Assembly (NCBI RefSeq): GCF_002891295.1
Contig: NZ_LGUI01000002.1
Span: forward strand, 868,001 to 932,000
Length of the DNA: 64,000 nucleotides
From: Streptomyces eurocidicus
GTDB taxonomy: Bacteria > Actinomycetota > Actinomycetes > Streptomycetales > Streptomycetaceae
Reading direction: 5' to 3'
Shown here: positions 16,033 through 24,460 of the stretch, one piece after another
Numbering within the stretch: the stretch's first letter is position 1
Layout of the letters: each line of letters opens with the position of its first letter
Program-made: the position numbers and the translations under genes
The notes under the pieces: model-generated
What the model saw: only the letters and a program-made list of their open reading frames with translations
Told to the model about the DNA's origin: nothing
The model's database searches: none

Positions 16033-16452
16033 ATGGACGCGCACCACGAGAGCCGAGGCCACCGCCCCACCTTCCTCGGCCGCTCCGTCCGCCGCAGACG
16101 TTCCGGCGTTCCGGCGGCCGCGCTTCTCGCGCTCGCGACGGCGGCCGCACTGCTGGGGACGTACGGGGCGGCGGTCCCCGCCTCCGCCGCGCCGGTGCCC
16201 GCGGCGGACCTGTGCCCGATGGGCAACCTCTGCCTCTACACCAGTGGTATCGGCGTCCCCGAGCCGCTCCAGATCCGTCAGTGCCAGAGCCGGAAGTTCG
16301 ACGCGCCGTTCCGGGCCCGGAAGGTGGAGAACAACACCCGGGTGAACGCGAAGGTGTCGACGGGCGGAGGCGAGACCGTCACGGTGGAGCCCGGCCAGGC
16401 CGTCAACTTCGCCCCGGACCTGCGGATCGCCACGGCGGGGACGCCCTGCTGA
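16033..16452 (+). CDS. Small secreted protein, possible protease-inhibitor-I36-like
   Basis: A 139-residue exported protein. A basic N-terminus (RRRRSG) and hydrophobic segment lead to a PASAAPVPA-type signal cleavage near residue 52. The mature part of about 87 residues has four cysteines (DLCPMGNLCLY, IRQCQS and the C-terminal TPC), consistent with two disulfides. The CPMGNLCLY start recalls peptidase inhibitor family I36, but the match is weak. Ribosome site AGGAGGCGACG precedes the ATG at 16033. A 14-bp hairpin follows the stop. Confidence 0.65.
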   Translation: MDAHHESRGHRPTFLGRSVRRRRSGVPAAALLALATAAALLGTYGAAVPASAAPVPAADLCPMGNLCLYTSGIGVPEPLQIRQCQSRKFDAPFRARKVENNTRVNAKVSTGGGETVTVEPGQAVNFAPDLRIATAGTPC

Positions 16453-16477
16453 GACACACTGCCGAAAGAGAGGGTGT

Positions 16478-16508
16478 GGGTGACGGGTGCCGTCGGCGCC
16501 CGTCACCC
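16478..16508 (+). terminator. Terminator after the small secreted protein
   Basis: Stem GGGTGACGGGTGCC/GGCGCCCGTCACCC (14 bp with one G-U pair) and a 3-base loop, between convergent genes. Confidence 0.6.
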
Positions 16509-16564
16509 GCCGGGCGCACCGGGACCCGTACCCGGGCAGTGGTGGGACCGGCCCGGAAGTCGGC

Positions 16565-17440
16565 TCAGCAGCACTGCCAGGTGAACATCGCCGCCTCGAA
16601 TCGGCGTTCGGCGAGGTCCTCGGGGCGTATGAGCCAGTAGAGGGCACCGCAGTCGCCCCACATCATGTCCGCGTCGTCGTCGCTGTCGAACTGGGCCAGC
16701 AGGGTCCAGCCGCGGGCCTCCTCCGCCAGGCGAGGGTCGTCCCAGGCCGTACCGCCGCCGAGGACGCCATGGGCGACCTCGGTCTCGACCGGGTTCTGCA
16801 CGGGGTCGGCGTGCCCGCCGATGCGGTGGGCGGCGCCCTCGCCCGCCTCGCCGAGGGCGTCCAGGAACTCCTCCCCGTACACGGGGTGGTCGCTGCCCGT
16901 GCCGGCGAAGACCTCCTCGATCAGCGGGTGGTACGGATCGGGGGCCGTCTCCTCCAGCCGGGCCGTGAGCGGCACCACGGGGTAAGGGTCGAGCCCCTGG
17001 GGCGTGGCCCGCTCCACCGTGGGCGTGCCGGCCGGGGTGTAGAGCACGCGCGCTCCGGCCCAGCTCTCCCGGTCGTCGGGCAGGACGAGCGCGTCGCCGT
17101 CGTCGATCTGGCCGTCGAAGTAGAAGAACGACAGCGTGCCGTCGTCGGGCAGGGGGATGTCCAGGGCGTTGACAGGCAGCGCGGCGCAGTCCACGGCGGC
17201 GACGAAGGCCAGCGGGCCGTTCCCCTCCCACGTCGGCCATTCGACGTCGGCCGGGAGCTCCGGGGCCCCGCCCAGCCGGCCCACCACGGTCTCCCGGCCC
17301 TCCGCCGCCATGAGGCCCACGGTCGGCCGCAGCAGGCCGATCCAGCGCTCGGCCGTCTCGGCGGGGAGGAGCTCGCGGGCGAGGGCGCGCAGGGGAGTGG
17401 TGGCGGGGCCGGCGGCCTCGGAGTGCGTTGTCCGGTTCAT
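16565..17440 (-). CDS. DUF1963 (YwqG-like) family protein
   Basis: A 291-residue protein of the DUF1963/YwqG type. It shows GRLGGAPELPADVEWPTW near residue 55, a FVAAVDCAALP segment, DGTLSFFYF, then WTLLAQFDSDDDADMMWGDCGALYWLI near the C-terminus, the usual order of conserved segments. Members are common in toxin-immunity and stress contexts, but no reaction is known. The ATG at 17440 is preferred; 41 more codons are open upstream without features. It is divergent from an SDR gene. Confidence 0.78.
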   Translation of the reverse strand: MNRTTHSEAAGPATTPLRALARELLPAETAERWIGLLRPTVGLMAAEGRETVVGRLGGAPELPADVEWPTWEGNGPLAFVAAVDCAALPVNALDIPLPDDGTLSFFYFDGQIDDGDALVLPDDRESWAGARVLYTPAGTPTVERATPQGLDPYPVVPLTARLEETAPDPYHPLIEEVFAGTGSDHPVYGEEFLDALGEAGEGAAHRIGGHADPVQNPVETEVAHGVLGGGTAWDDPRLAEEARGWTLLAQFDSDDDADMMWGDCGALYWLIRPEDLAERRFEAAMFTWQCC

Positions 17441-17823
17441 GGTCCGAATCATGCACGCCACCACTGACATTCCCGCTCCACCGGTCCTCCAGAGGCCACC
17501 GGCAGGCGTGGAGGCCGCGCGGCACGCCGTTCCCCAAGCTGCTGAGGCGTCAATTCCGGTCATCTCCGCCGCCTCGTGGGAGCGGTCGCCGAGGCCGTGG
17601 CGGCGAGCAGCCGTCCGGACGGATCAACTGGCCGGGGAGCGAGGGGCGGACGCCGGGGACACCCGGAGAGCCGCGTCCCCGACATCCGGCGCCGGCCCTA
17701 GCCCGGCGCTGTTGTCATCGAGTGCGTCGGCCTGTTGTCATCGGGAGAGCCGGGACCCTGGTGAAGGATACGGCGCGATGGATGTAGTGTGCATTTGGTC
17801 GACCTTCGGGGAGGGTGTGAGCT
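17441..17823. other. Divergent intergenic region with a direct repeat
   Basis: A 383-base region with no supported gene. It holds CTGTTGTCATCG twice (17709-17720 and 17732-17743), a spacing of 23 bases, which could be an operator for the SDR gene that follows. Open frames through this region lack start sites. Confidence 0.4.
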
Positions 17824-18645
17824 GTGACTGATCAGCGTGTGGTGATCGTGACGGGTGGGGGCACGGGGATCGGTGCCGCCACGGCCCGGCTGTTGCGTGC
17901 GGCCGGACATCAGGTGGTCGTCTCGGGTCGCAGGCCCGAGCCGCTGGAGCGCGTGGCGGAGGAGACCGGGGCCCTGGCCCACCCCTCGGACGCCGCCGAC
18001 CCCGATGCCGTCCAGGAACTCGTCGACGCCACCCTCGCCGCCTACGGCCGCATCGACGGCCTGGTGCTCAACGCCGGGATCGCCCGCCCCGGCACGGTCG
18101 GGGACCTGGCGCTCGAGGACTGGGAGGCGGTGATGCGGACCAATGTCACCGGCCCGTTCCTGCTCCAGCGCGCCGCGCTGCCGCACCTCTTGGAGTCCCG
18201 CGGCTCCGTCGTCGCCGTCGCCTCCGTCTCGGCGCTGCGCAACGGCCCCGCCAACGCCGCCTACGCCACCTCGAAGGCCGCGCTCCTCCAGCTGTGCCGC
18301 TCCCTGGCGGTGGACTACGGTTCCCGTGGCCTGCGGGCGAACATCGTGTGCCCCAGCTGGGTCCGTACGGACATGGCCGAAGGGCGCATGGAGCGCTTCG
18401 CCCGGGAAGCGGGCCTGGGCGAGGGCGGCGCGGACGCCGCCTACGAGGCGGCCACCCGCCTGCTCCCGGCCGGCCGGCCGGGACGGCCGGAGGAGGTGGC
18501 CGAGGCGATCGCGTGGCTGCTGTCGCCCGCGGCCTCGTTCGTCAACGGCGCGACGCTGACCGTGGACGGCGGCGTCACGGCCGTGGACCCGGGGATGGCG
18601 GCGTTCACCTTCCGCGTCGAGCCCCGGGAACCGGCGGAGGGCTGA
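17824..18645 (+). CDS. Short-chain dehydrogenase/reductase (SDR)
   Basis: A 273-residue classical SDR. The N-terminal TGGGTGIG glycine-rich loop binds NAD(P); VLNAGIA is the NAG-type motif. The catalytic Ser sits in VASVSALRNG and the YATSK motif supplies Tyr and Lys. The C-terminus has RPGRPEEVAEAIAWLLS and NGATLTVDGG, typical of the FabG/YciK-like group. Substrate cannot be predicted. GTG start at 17824. A basic residue after the glycine loop (SGRRPEPLE) suggests NADPH preference. It appears monocistronic. Confidence 0.88.
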   Translation: MTDQRVVIVTGGGTGIGAATARLLRAAGHQVVVSGRRPEPLERVAEETGALAHPSDAADPDAVQELVDATLAAYGRIDGLVLNAGIARPGTVGDLALEDWEAVMRTNVTGPFLLQRAALPHLLESRGSVVAVASVSALRNGPANAAYATSKAALLQLCRSLAVDYGSRGLRANIVCPSWVRTDMAEGRMERFAREAGLGEGGADAAYEAATRLLPAGRPGRPEEVAEAIAWLLSPAASFVNGATLTVDGGVTAVDPGMAAFTFRVEPREPAEG

Positions 18646-18921
18646 CCCGCCCGCCGTCCCCTTTCCCCTGCTTCCCTCATGCTGTCGACTCCCGTTCCCA
18701 GGTGCGCCCACCCCTCGCGGCCCCTCGGGAACGGGCGGTTCCGTCGCGGTCCTGATCCCCTCCTGACCGTGTCGGGACCTTCCCCCGTGCCAGGGGTGGC
18801 TCTTCCCCCTGGAGCCTCCTCCTGGCCGGGGGCCCTGTTCGTCCGGCACCGTCGCCCACGCCCGTGATCTCCCGGGCCGTGTGACGGTCGCCGCGCGGGC
18901 TCCGGTGAGTAGGGTCCGGCC

Positions 18922-19356
18922 ATGGCATACACATTTCAGGTGACCGTCGATTCCGCGACCCCGCACGCTCTCGCCGACTGGTGGGCCGACGCGCTGGGCT
19001 GGGAAGTGGAGCCGAGCGACGAGGCGTTCATCCGCCGGATGGTCGCCGAGGGCCGGGCGGGCGAGGACGACACCACCACCCACCGTGGGACGCTGGTGTG
19101 GAAGGCCGGTGCGGCGATCCGCCATCCGGAAGGGCTGGAGCGCGCGCCGCGTGTCCTCTTCCAGCGGGTGCCGGAGCCCAAGACGGTCAAGAACCGGGTC
19201 CACCTCGACGTGCGTACCGGCTCCGACGACTTCCGGGCCGTCGTCGAACGGCTGCTCGCCAAGGGCGCCACGTTCCTGCACGAGGGCAGGCAAGGGCCCT
19301 ACGCCTGGACCACCCTCGCCGACCCGGAGGGCAATGAACTCTGCGTGTCCGAATAG
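18922..19356 (+). CDS. VOC-family glyoxalase-like protein
   Basis: A 144-residue vicinal-oxygen-chelate protein. It opens with QVTVDSATPHALADWWADALGWEVE, the usual first beta-alpha-beta unit, and ends with DPEGNELCV, where the Glu is the usual metal ligand position. The middle RVHLDVRTG segment supplies the His. Known members include glyoxalases, antibiotic-binding proteins and dioxygenases; the Glyoxalase_6 type seen here is mostly uncharacterised in Streptomyces. It has its own short upstream region and is not in an obvious operon. Confidence 0.82.
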   Translation: MAYTFQVTVDSATPHALADWWADALGWEVEPSDEAFIRRMVAEGRAGEDDTTTHRGTLVWKAGAAIRHPEGLERAPRVLFQRVPEPKTVKNRVHLDVRTGSDDFRAVVERLLAKGATFLHEGRQGPYAWTTLADPEGNELCVSE

Positions 19357-19513
19357 GCCGTGGTCGAGTCCCGTGCTCTTCCACGGAGCCCAGGACGAGG
19401 TACCGAGGACGGCGCGACGTGCTCCGCGCCGGCCGCACCCGGGAAGGGCGCGGCCGGCGACGGCGCGGGGCGAAGGCGCCCGCCCGGGTGGTGCCCGGAT
19501 GGTGCCCGGGTGG

Positions 19514-21154
19514 TCAGCGTGACCGCGGAGCCCGTGCCGCCCGCGGGGACTTCACGCCCTCCGGTGAAAGGGCGAAGGAGGCGGGCGGAGTGGCGTTCCC
19601 GGCGTTGTCGTAGCCGACGGCGCAGTACGTCCACGGGCCGTCGGCGGCCTTCAAGGACGCGGGAATGCCCAGGTAGTCGCGGTAGCCCGCGCTGTCGGCG
19701 CAGTCCGTCGCGGCGCGCGGACCGTACTTCACCTTGTAGCCGGTGATCTCCCACGGCGCGTACACCGGGTAGACCCAGTACGAGGCGTCCTCGCCCTCGC
19801 CGAAGAGCCGGCTGTCGATGGCCGGGGCGACGGTGGGCGCGGTGTTGTCGACGCGGGCGTACGCGTACGCGGGGTGTGCGAGGGAGGTCGCCCAGGCGGC
19901 ACCCTTGAGCGTGGCGTCGGGGCCCGCCGCCACGCACAGGACGTAGAGATTGTCCTTCCTCGGCAGGACTTCCTTGTGGTCCAGGCCCGCGCCGGTCAGC
20001 CGCCGGGGCTTGTCGTAGCCTTCGGGACTGGTGCAGTCGACGACGCCGAAGGGCCCGCTCTTGACGGCGACATGGGTCCGGCCCCCGGTCGCCGCAGGGG
20101 CGACGTGGGCGTCCCAGCGGGCCGGGCCGGTGGCGGTCTCGCTCCGGGTGTGCAGGCCGCCGCCGGTGACCTTCGGCTGTTCGCCCCGGTCCAGTCGGCA
20201 GCCCTTCTTGCGCAGTTGGAGCCCCTTCCCGTCGAGGCAGGACGCGACGGCGTCGACGGGGGTGACGTAGGCGGCGTCGTCCCCGGGCACGATCAGGCCC
20301 TCGTTCCCGCCCTCGCAGGGGCGGCCGGGGCCGCAGCCGAGGTAGCCGGGGGTGGCGATGGTGTTGAGCATCCCGACGAGCCGGTCCGGGTCCGCGGCGG
20401 TGGTGACGGCGCCGCCGGACGAGCCGCCGCTGATGCCGAGGCAGTCGGTGCGGGTGGCGCCCTTCCACAGCCAGGTGTTCTCGTGCAGGGCGACGCCCGA
20501 GGCGGTGGCCTCGCACGTGGACAGGCGCAGGAACCGCCGGCCGGGCTCGACGCCGTCGGTCGGGGCGTGGGCGGCGCGCAGGGCGGTGCCGGGCGCGGGG
20601 CGCTCCGTGGCGAGGGTCCGCGGGGTCACGTCCAGGGCGGCGAGGTCCCGGTAGGTGGCCGAGAGCTGGAGCACCGATACGTCGATGTCCTTCATCGTCG
20701 CGTAGACGACGCGCTCGACGGGGAACGCCTTGTGCTCCGCGACGTTGTCGTGGAAGAAGGCGGGGGTGTAGCTCCAGTCGGCCGGCGCGGCCTTGCCGAT
20801 GACGACGTCGTTGGTGCCCATGGCGTCGTCGACGCAGTGCCCGTTGCTCAGGACGAGGGCCTTGGCGCCGGGGTCCGGTTTGCCGGTCGCGTGGACGAGC
20901 GTGGCGGTGCAGGTCGTGCCGCCACCGCCGACCAGGCGTCCGGAGGCCCGGGACCGTTTCCCGTCGGGGGAAGCGGCGTCGAGCAGCGGCGCGGGCTCCG
21001 CGGCGGTCGCGGCGGGGGAGACCGAGGCGCCCGCCGGGTGCGGCGGTGGTGCCGCGTGTGCCGGAGCGGCTCCCCATATCAGCCCCGTGGCGACGCACCC
21101 CGACGCGCACGCCGCCAAGGCGGTGCGCACCCGGGTCCGGACGGCACTGTTCAC
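19514..21154 (-). CDS. Secreted trypsin-like serine protease
   Basis: A 546-residue exported protease. The signal peptide ends near GAAPAHAAPP. The catalytic triad is visible: His in LSNGHCVDD, Asp in KDIDVSVLQL, and Ser in GGSSGGAVTT. Eight or more cysteines indicate disulfides. The C-terminal 150 residues form an extra beta-rich region (YVLCVAAGPDATLKGAAW, DNTAPTVAPAID, WTYCAVGYDNAGN) that looks like a fibronectin or Ig-type domain. The GTG at 21154 is chosen because GGAGGGATG lies just upstream. Function is probably extracellular protein degradation. Confidence 0.85.
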   Translation of the reverse strand: MNSAVRTRVRTALAACASGCVATGLIWGAAPAHAAPPPHPAGASVSPAATAAEPAPLLDAASPDGKRSRASGRLVGGGGTTCTATLVHATGKPDPGAKALVLSNGHCVDDAMGTNDVVIGKAAPADWSYTPAFFHDNVAEHKAFPVERVVYATMKDIDVSVLQLSATYRDLAALDVTPRTLATERPAPGTALRAAHAPTDGVEPGRRFLRLSTCEATASGVALHENTWLWKGATRTDCLGISGGSSGGAVTTAADPDRLVGMLNTIATPGYLGCGPGRPCEGGNEGLIVPGDDAAYVTPVDAVASCLDGKGLQLRKKGCRLDRGEQPKVTGGGLHTRSETATGPARWDAHVAPAATGGRTHVAVKSGPFGVVDCTSPEGYDKPRRLTGAGLDHKEVLPRKDNLYVLCVAAGPDATLKGAAWATSLAHPAYAYARVDNTAPTVAPAIDSRLFGEGEDASYWVYPVYAPWEITGYKVKYGPRAATDCADSAGYRDYLGIPASLKAADGPWTYCAVGYDNAGNATPPASFALSPEGVKSPRAARAPRSR

Positions 21155-21722
21155 AGCGCATCCCTCCGTTTCGGTGAATTCGTGGGTGTGCACGCGTGGT
21201 TCACGGGCGGTGCACGCCCCGACCCTGGCAGAAGCCCGGAGGGGCGGCGAGGCTACCGATCTTGTTCCGGACGATCACATTCGGTGACGGCCGGAGGGTG
21301 AGGGTGCGGCAGGGGTGTGGTCGTGCGGCCGGCGGGTGACGCTGCGTCGTGCGAGGGCCGGTGCGGGGCTCGTCGGAGAGCTCGTTTGAGAGCCTTCAAT
21401 GTCGTCCTGAAACAGCTCCTTCGCCTACGAGAGTGAGGCGAAGTGATGTCGGAGTCATGGAAAGGGCGGTGGGTTATCGATGGGTGCGCCGTCCCCGCTC
21501 GTCCGGCCGTCCGCCCGGCCGTTCATCGGGAAAGCGGCAGACATTTCCCCCTCTCTTCAGAGAATTGCTCCTTAAGGTGCCGAACGGATGGGCCTGAGGA
21601 TGTACGCCGTTCCGCGGGGTATGCAGCCACTCCGCCGACGGCGTGGCCCCCCGCGGCCCCCGCCGGGTACGTCACCCGCGGGCCCCGGGCGAGGCCGCGC
21701 GCACCGACAGGTGGGAGACACC
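21155..21722. other. Divergent intergenic region, no supported gene
   Basis: 568 bases between the protease and monooxygenase genes. An ATG at 21434 follows GAGGCGAAGTG and opens MSESWKGRWVIDG, but that frame runs on into the next gene without recognisable protein, so I do not call it. The region should hold two divergent promoters. Confidence 0.4.
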
Positions 21723-22832
21723 ATGAAGACCGTGCTCATCTCCGGCGCCAGCGTCGCCGGACTCACCGCCGCCCACTGGCTGCGGAGCAAGGGGTACGCG
21801 CCCACCGTCGTCGAGTGCGCCCCCGCACTGCGCCCGGGCGGCCACGCGCTCGACGTCCGTGGCGTCGCGCTCGACGTCCTCGACCGGATGGGCCTGCTGG
21901 AGGAGGCCCGGCGCGTACGCACCCGGATGCGCGGGACGACCATGCTCGACGCCGAGGGCAACGAGCTCTGGCGCTCTCCCGGGACACGCCTCGGCGGCGA
22001 CCGGTCCGGTGGCGGCGACATCGCGCTGCTCCGTGACGACCTCACACGGCTGCTGTACGGGCCGACCCGCGACGACGTCGAGTACGTCTTCGGCGACTCC
22101 CTCAGCGCCTTGGGGCAGGACAGGGAGGGGGTCCATGTCTCGTTCGAGCGCGGACGGCCCCGTACGTTCGACCTCGTCGTCGGAGCGGACGGCCTCCACT
22201 CCGAGGTGCGGCGGCTGGCCTTCGGCGCGGAGCGGCGGTTCGTCCGTCACCTGGGCCGTCACCTCGCGGTCTTCAGCGCCGACAACTTCCTGGGCCTGGA
22301 CGACTGGCAGGTGTGGATGCGCGACGAGACCGCGCGCTACTGCCTCTACCCGGCCCGCGACAACACCGAGACGCGCGCCACGCTCGGCTTCGCCTCGGGA
22401 CCCCTCGACCACGACCACCGTGCCGTCGAGGACCAGAAGTCGCTGGTCGCCGAACGGCTCTGCCACCTGCGCTGGGAGACGCCGAAGCTGCTGGCCGCGA
22501 TGCGAACGGCGCCGGACTTCTACTTCGACGCGATGGCCCGGGTCCGTATGCGGACCTGGTCGGCCGGCCGGGTGGTGCTGATCGGGGACGCGGGCCACTG
22601 CCCTTCGTCGATGTCCGGCCAGGGTGCCGGCCCGGCGCTGGTCGGCGCCTACGTACTGGCCGACGAACTCGGCAGGGCGGGGGACGACCACCGCGCCGCG
22701 CTGACCCGCTACGAGGCGCGGATGCGCACCTATGCCGAGCCCGACCGGGCCCCCACGACGGCGGATCCCGCCGGGTCGGCCCCGGAGGAGCCCCTCGAAC
22801 GGGCCGGGAACGCGATCGCGCTGGACGCGTGA
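21723..22832 (+). CDS. FAD-dependent monooxygenase (PHBH fold)
   Basis: A 369-residue flavoprotein. It has the N-terminal GASVAGLTAAHWL dinucleotide-binding loop (G-x-x-x-x-G variant), the DLVVGADGLHSEVRRLAF DG motif, and the GDAGHCPSSMSGQGAGPALVGAYVLADEL motif that contacts the FAD ribityl chain. This is the group containing tetracycline-type and aromatic hydroxylases; GDAGHCPSSMSGQG is characteristic of the TetX/aklavinone-hydroxylase-like branch. AGGTGGGAG precedes ATG 21723. No aromatic polyketide genes are nearby, so it may act on a xenobiotic. Confidence 0.88.
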   Translation: MKTVLISGASVAGLTAAHWLRSKGYAPTVVECAPALRPGGHALDVRGVALDVLDRMGLLEEARRVRTRMRGTTMLDAEGNELWRSPGTRLGGDRSGGGDIALLRDDLTRLLYGPTRDDVEYVFGDSLSALGQDREGVHVSFERGRPRTFDLVVGADGLHSEVRRLAFGAERRFVRHLGRHLAVFSADNFLGLDDWQVWMRDETARYCLYPARDNTETRATLGFASGPLDHDHRAVEDQKSLVAERLCHLRWETPKLLAAMRTAPDFYFDAMARVRMRTWSAGRVVLIGDAGHCPSSMSGQGAGPALVGAYVLADELGRAGDDHRAALTRYEARMRTYAEPDRAPTTADPAGSAPEEPLERAGNAIALDA

Positions 22833-22943
22833 GCGGCGGCAGGGCGCCACGCGGGCAGCCGATTCCGGGAGGCGCCCGGAGGGCGACGCCCGGCCCCGGC
22901 GCGTCCGGCGCCCCTCGCGGGCCCCGCCCGGACGACGCCCGGG

Positions 22944-23495
22944 TCAAGGCCGGTACGACCTGCGCCACTCCACCTCCTCGGGCGTCGTCGGGGGGGTGAT
23001 GCTGTACACGTCACCGATCCGCAGACCGTCCGGGGTGAGGAACTCCTCGCGGGCGCCGATGACGCTGAGGGACACCAGCGAATCGGGTTGCCAATACGTG
23101 CGGTAGTTCGGCGAGTTCGCCGGGTCAGGGATCTCCAGCAAGGGCGCGCCGCGCCGCGCCAGCAGCCTCCGCAACTTCTCGAACCGCAGCCTTCGGTCGA
23201 ACCGCCCGTACCGGTCCCGGATCGACTGGTCGACGGTCTTCCCGCCGGCCCGCGCCAGCCGGTGCACCTGCAAGGTGAAGTGGTGGCCCGCCCAAGGGAG
23301 GTCGGCGGAAGCACGGCTCCAGAAGAACTCCACCATGCCGTAGTCGCGCCACATCTGGTACTCGCCGGGGGAGTTCTCGGCGAATTCCCTTCCCAGGGCC
23401 TCGTCGACCCGGTCGGGCGGGTCCGTCGGCCTCGCCCCGAGAACGGTTCCGGAGGCCACGACGTCCATGTAGAACGCGAGGGAATAGGGGGTCAA
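22944..23495 (-). CDS. Hypothetical protein
   Basis: A 183-residue soluble protein with no domain that I recognise. It contains ALGREFAENSPGEYQMWRDYGMVEFFWSR, followed by HHFTLQVHRLARAGG and a basic segment FDRRLRFEKLRRLLARRG. The style (acidic, aromatic, DYG...EF strand pattern) resembles Streptomyces immunity or SUKH-like proteins, but this is a guess. The TTG at 23495 is used because AAGGA lies 8 bases upstream; an ATG at 23468 is the alternative. Confidence 0.55.
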   Translation of the reverse strand: MTPYSLAFYMDVVASGTVLGARPTDPPDRVDEALGREFAENSPGEYQMWRDYGMVEFFWSRASADLPWAGHHFTLQVHRLARAGGKTVDQSIRDRYGRFDRRLRFEKLRRLLARRGAPLLEIPDPANSPNYRTYWQPDSLVSLSVIGAREEFLTPDGLRIGDVYSITPPTTPEEVEWRRSYRP

Positions 23496-23829
23496 TTATT
23501 TATTCCTTGAGCATGGACGTATAGGTGTGGACGTATACGCGGAGCGGCCGCGGCGGTGCACGCTACCCGAGCCGAGGGCGGGCACCAAGCGGGTTCCGGC
23601 CGCCGCCGGACCCGGCGCCCGGTCGGCCCGGCGGATACTCGGCGGATAGACGGCAGGTAGACGGCATCACCCACCGGCGCCTCTGCGGTGGATATTCGTA
23701 TCCCGCCGCAACAGATGAAAGCGGAAGGCGATTGCGACCGCGGCGGAAGGGAAATTCCCCGGCACGCCCGCCCGCGCTGGGCAGTGGCCCTGAGAGCGGA
23801 ATCCGGCGGGCGCCACGAAAGGACCTGCC
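23496..23829. other. Divergent intergenic region with TGGACGTATA repeats
   Basis: 334 bases. An unusually AT-rich stretch near 23490-23540 carries TGGACGTATA twice (23514-23523 and 23528-23537, 14-base period), close to the start of the leftward gene. This could be an operator. Otherwise no gene is supported. Confidence 0.4.
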
Positions 23830-24189
23830 GTGCCTCGTTCCCCCGCTCGCGCGATCGTCCGTCTCCTCGCCGTGCTGTCGCTGGTGGCCCTCCCGGCGGG
23901 GCCCGCCGTCGCCGCAGCCGCGCCTGTGTCCCGGCCCGCGGCCGTCGTCGACGTGATGATCAAGGATTTCGCGTTCGACCCCTCATCGGTGACCGTCCAC
24001 CCCGGAGACACGGTTCGCTGGATCAACAAGGGCGGCACCGACCACACCTCGACGTCCGACACGGGTCTGTGGGACTCCCTTCGCATCGCTCCCGGCGAGA
24101 GTTTCCGCCGGACCTTCGGAACGGCCGGAACCTTCCCGTACCACTGCGCCATCCACCCTTCGATGAAGGGCACCGTCACGGTGCGGTAG
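23830..24189 (+). CDS. Secreted cupredoxin (plastocyanin-like copper protein)
   Basis: A 119-residue exported blue-copper-type protein. A signal peptide covers about residues 1-30. The mature domain has the type I copper ligands: His in GGTDHTSTSD, then Cys, His and Met in YHCAIHPSMKGTVTV, the order expected for plastocyanin or amicyanin. VHPGDTVRWINKG is the usual strand before the first ligand. It is a likely periplasm-side electron carrier or copper-binding protein; no partner oxidase is adjacent. GTG start with GAAAGGA upstream. Confidence 0.88.
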   Translation: MPRSPARAIVRLLAVLSLVALPAGPAVAAAAPVSRPAAVVDVMIKDFAFDPSSVTVHPGDTVRWINKGGTDHTSTSDTGLWDSLRIAPGESFRRTFGTAGTFPYHCAIHPSMKGTVTVR

Positions 24190-24410
24190 AGACTCCGTCG
24201 GCGACGGAGTTCCTCCGGAGGTACGCGGAGAGGCGGGCCGCGGACACCGGGCGGATCCACGGCGCCCGGGCGGACGGCCTGCTCGCCGGGGGAGTCCTCT
24301 TCCGCCGCCGGCGGCCCGGCGATCTTCCCTCCCGCGGCCGCCCCGGCGGCCCTCCGGCGCCCCGGGCGGCACCCCCCGGAGCGCCGAAACGGCATGGGGT
24401 TAGCATATGA

Positions 24411-24457
24411 GCGCCAGCTAGCTCGAAAGTTAAGCGCCGCCTAGCTCGAAAGATAAA
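24411..24457. promoter_or_regulatory. Direct repeat just upstream of the GAPDH gene
   Basis: Two near-identical copies in tandem: GCGCCAGCTAGCTCGAAAGT then TAA (from 24411), and GCGCCGCCTAGCTCGAAAGA then TAAA (from 24434). They end 3 bases before the GTG start and so overlap the ribosome-binding region. They may bind a repressor or act in the leader RNA. Confidence 0.5.
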
Positions 24458-24460
24458 CCT

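Noticed and set aside
21443..22036. Possible small gene upstream of the FAD monooxygenase
   Set aside because: A weak ribosome site is present, but the frame runs into the monooxygenase gene out of frame with no recognisable protein.
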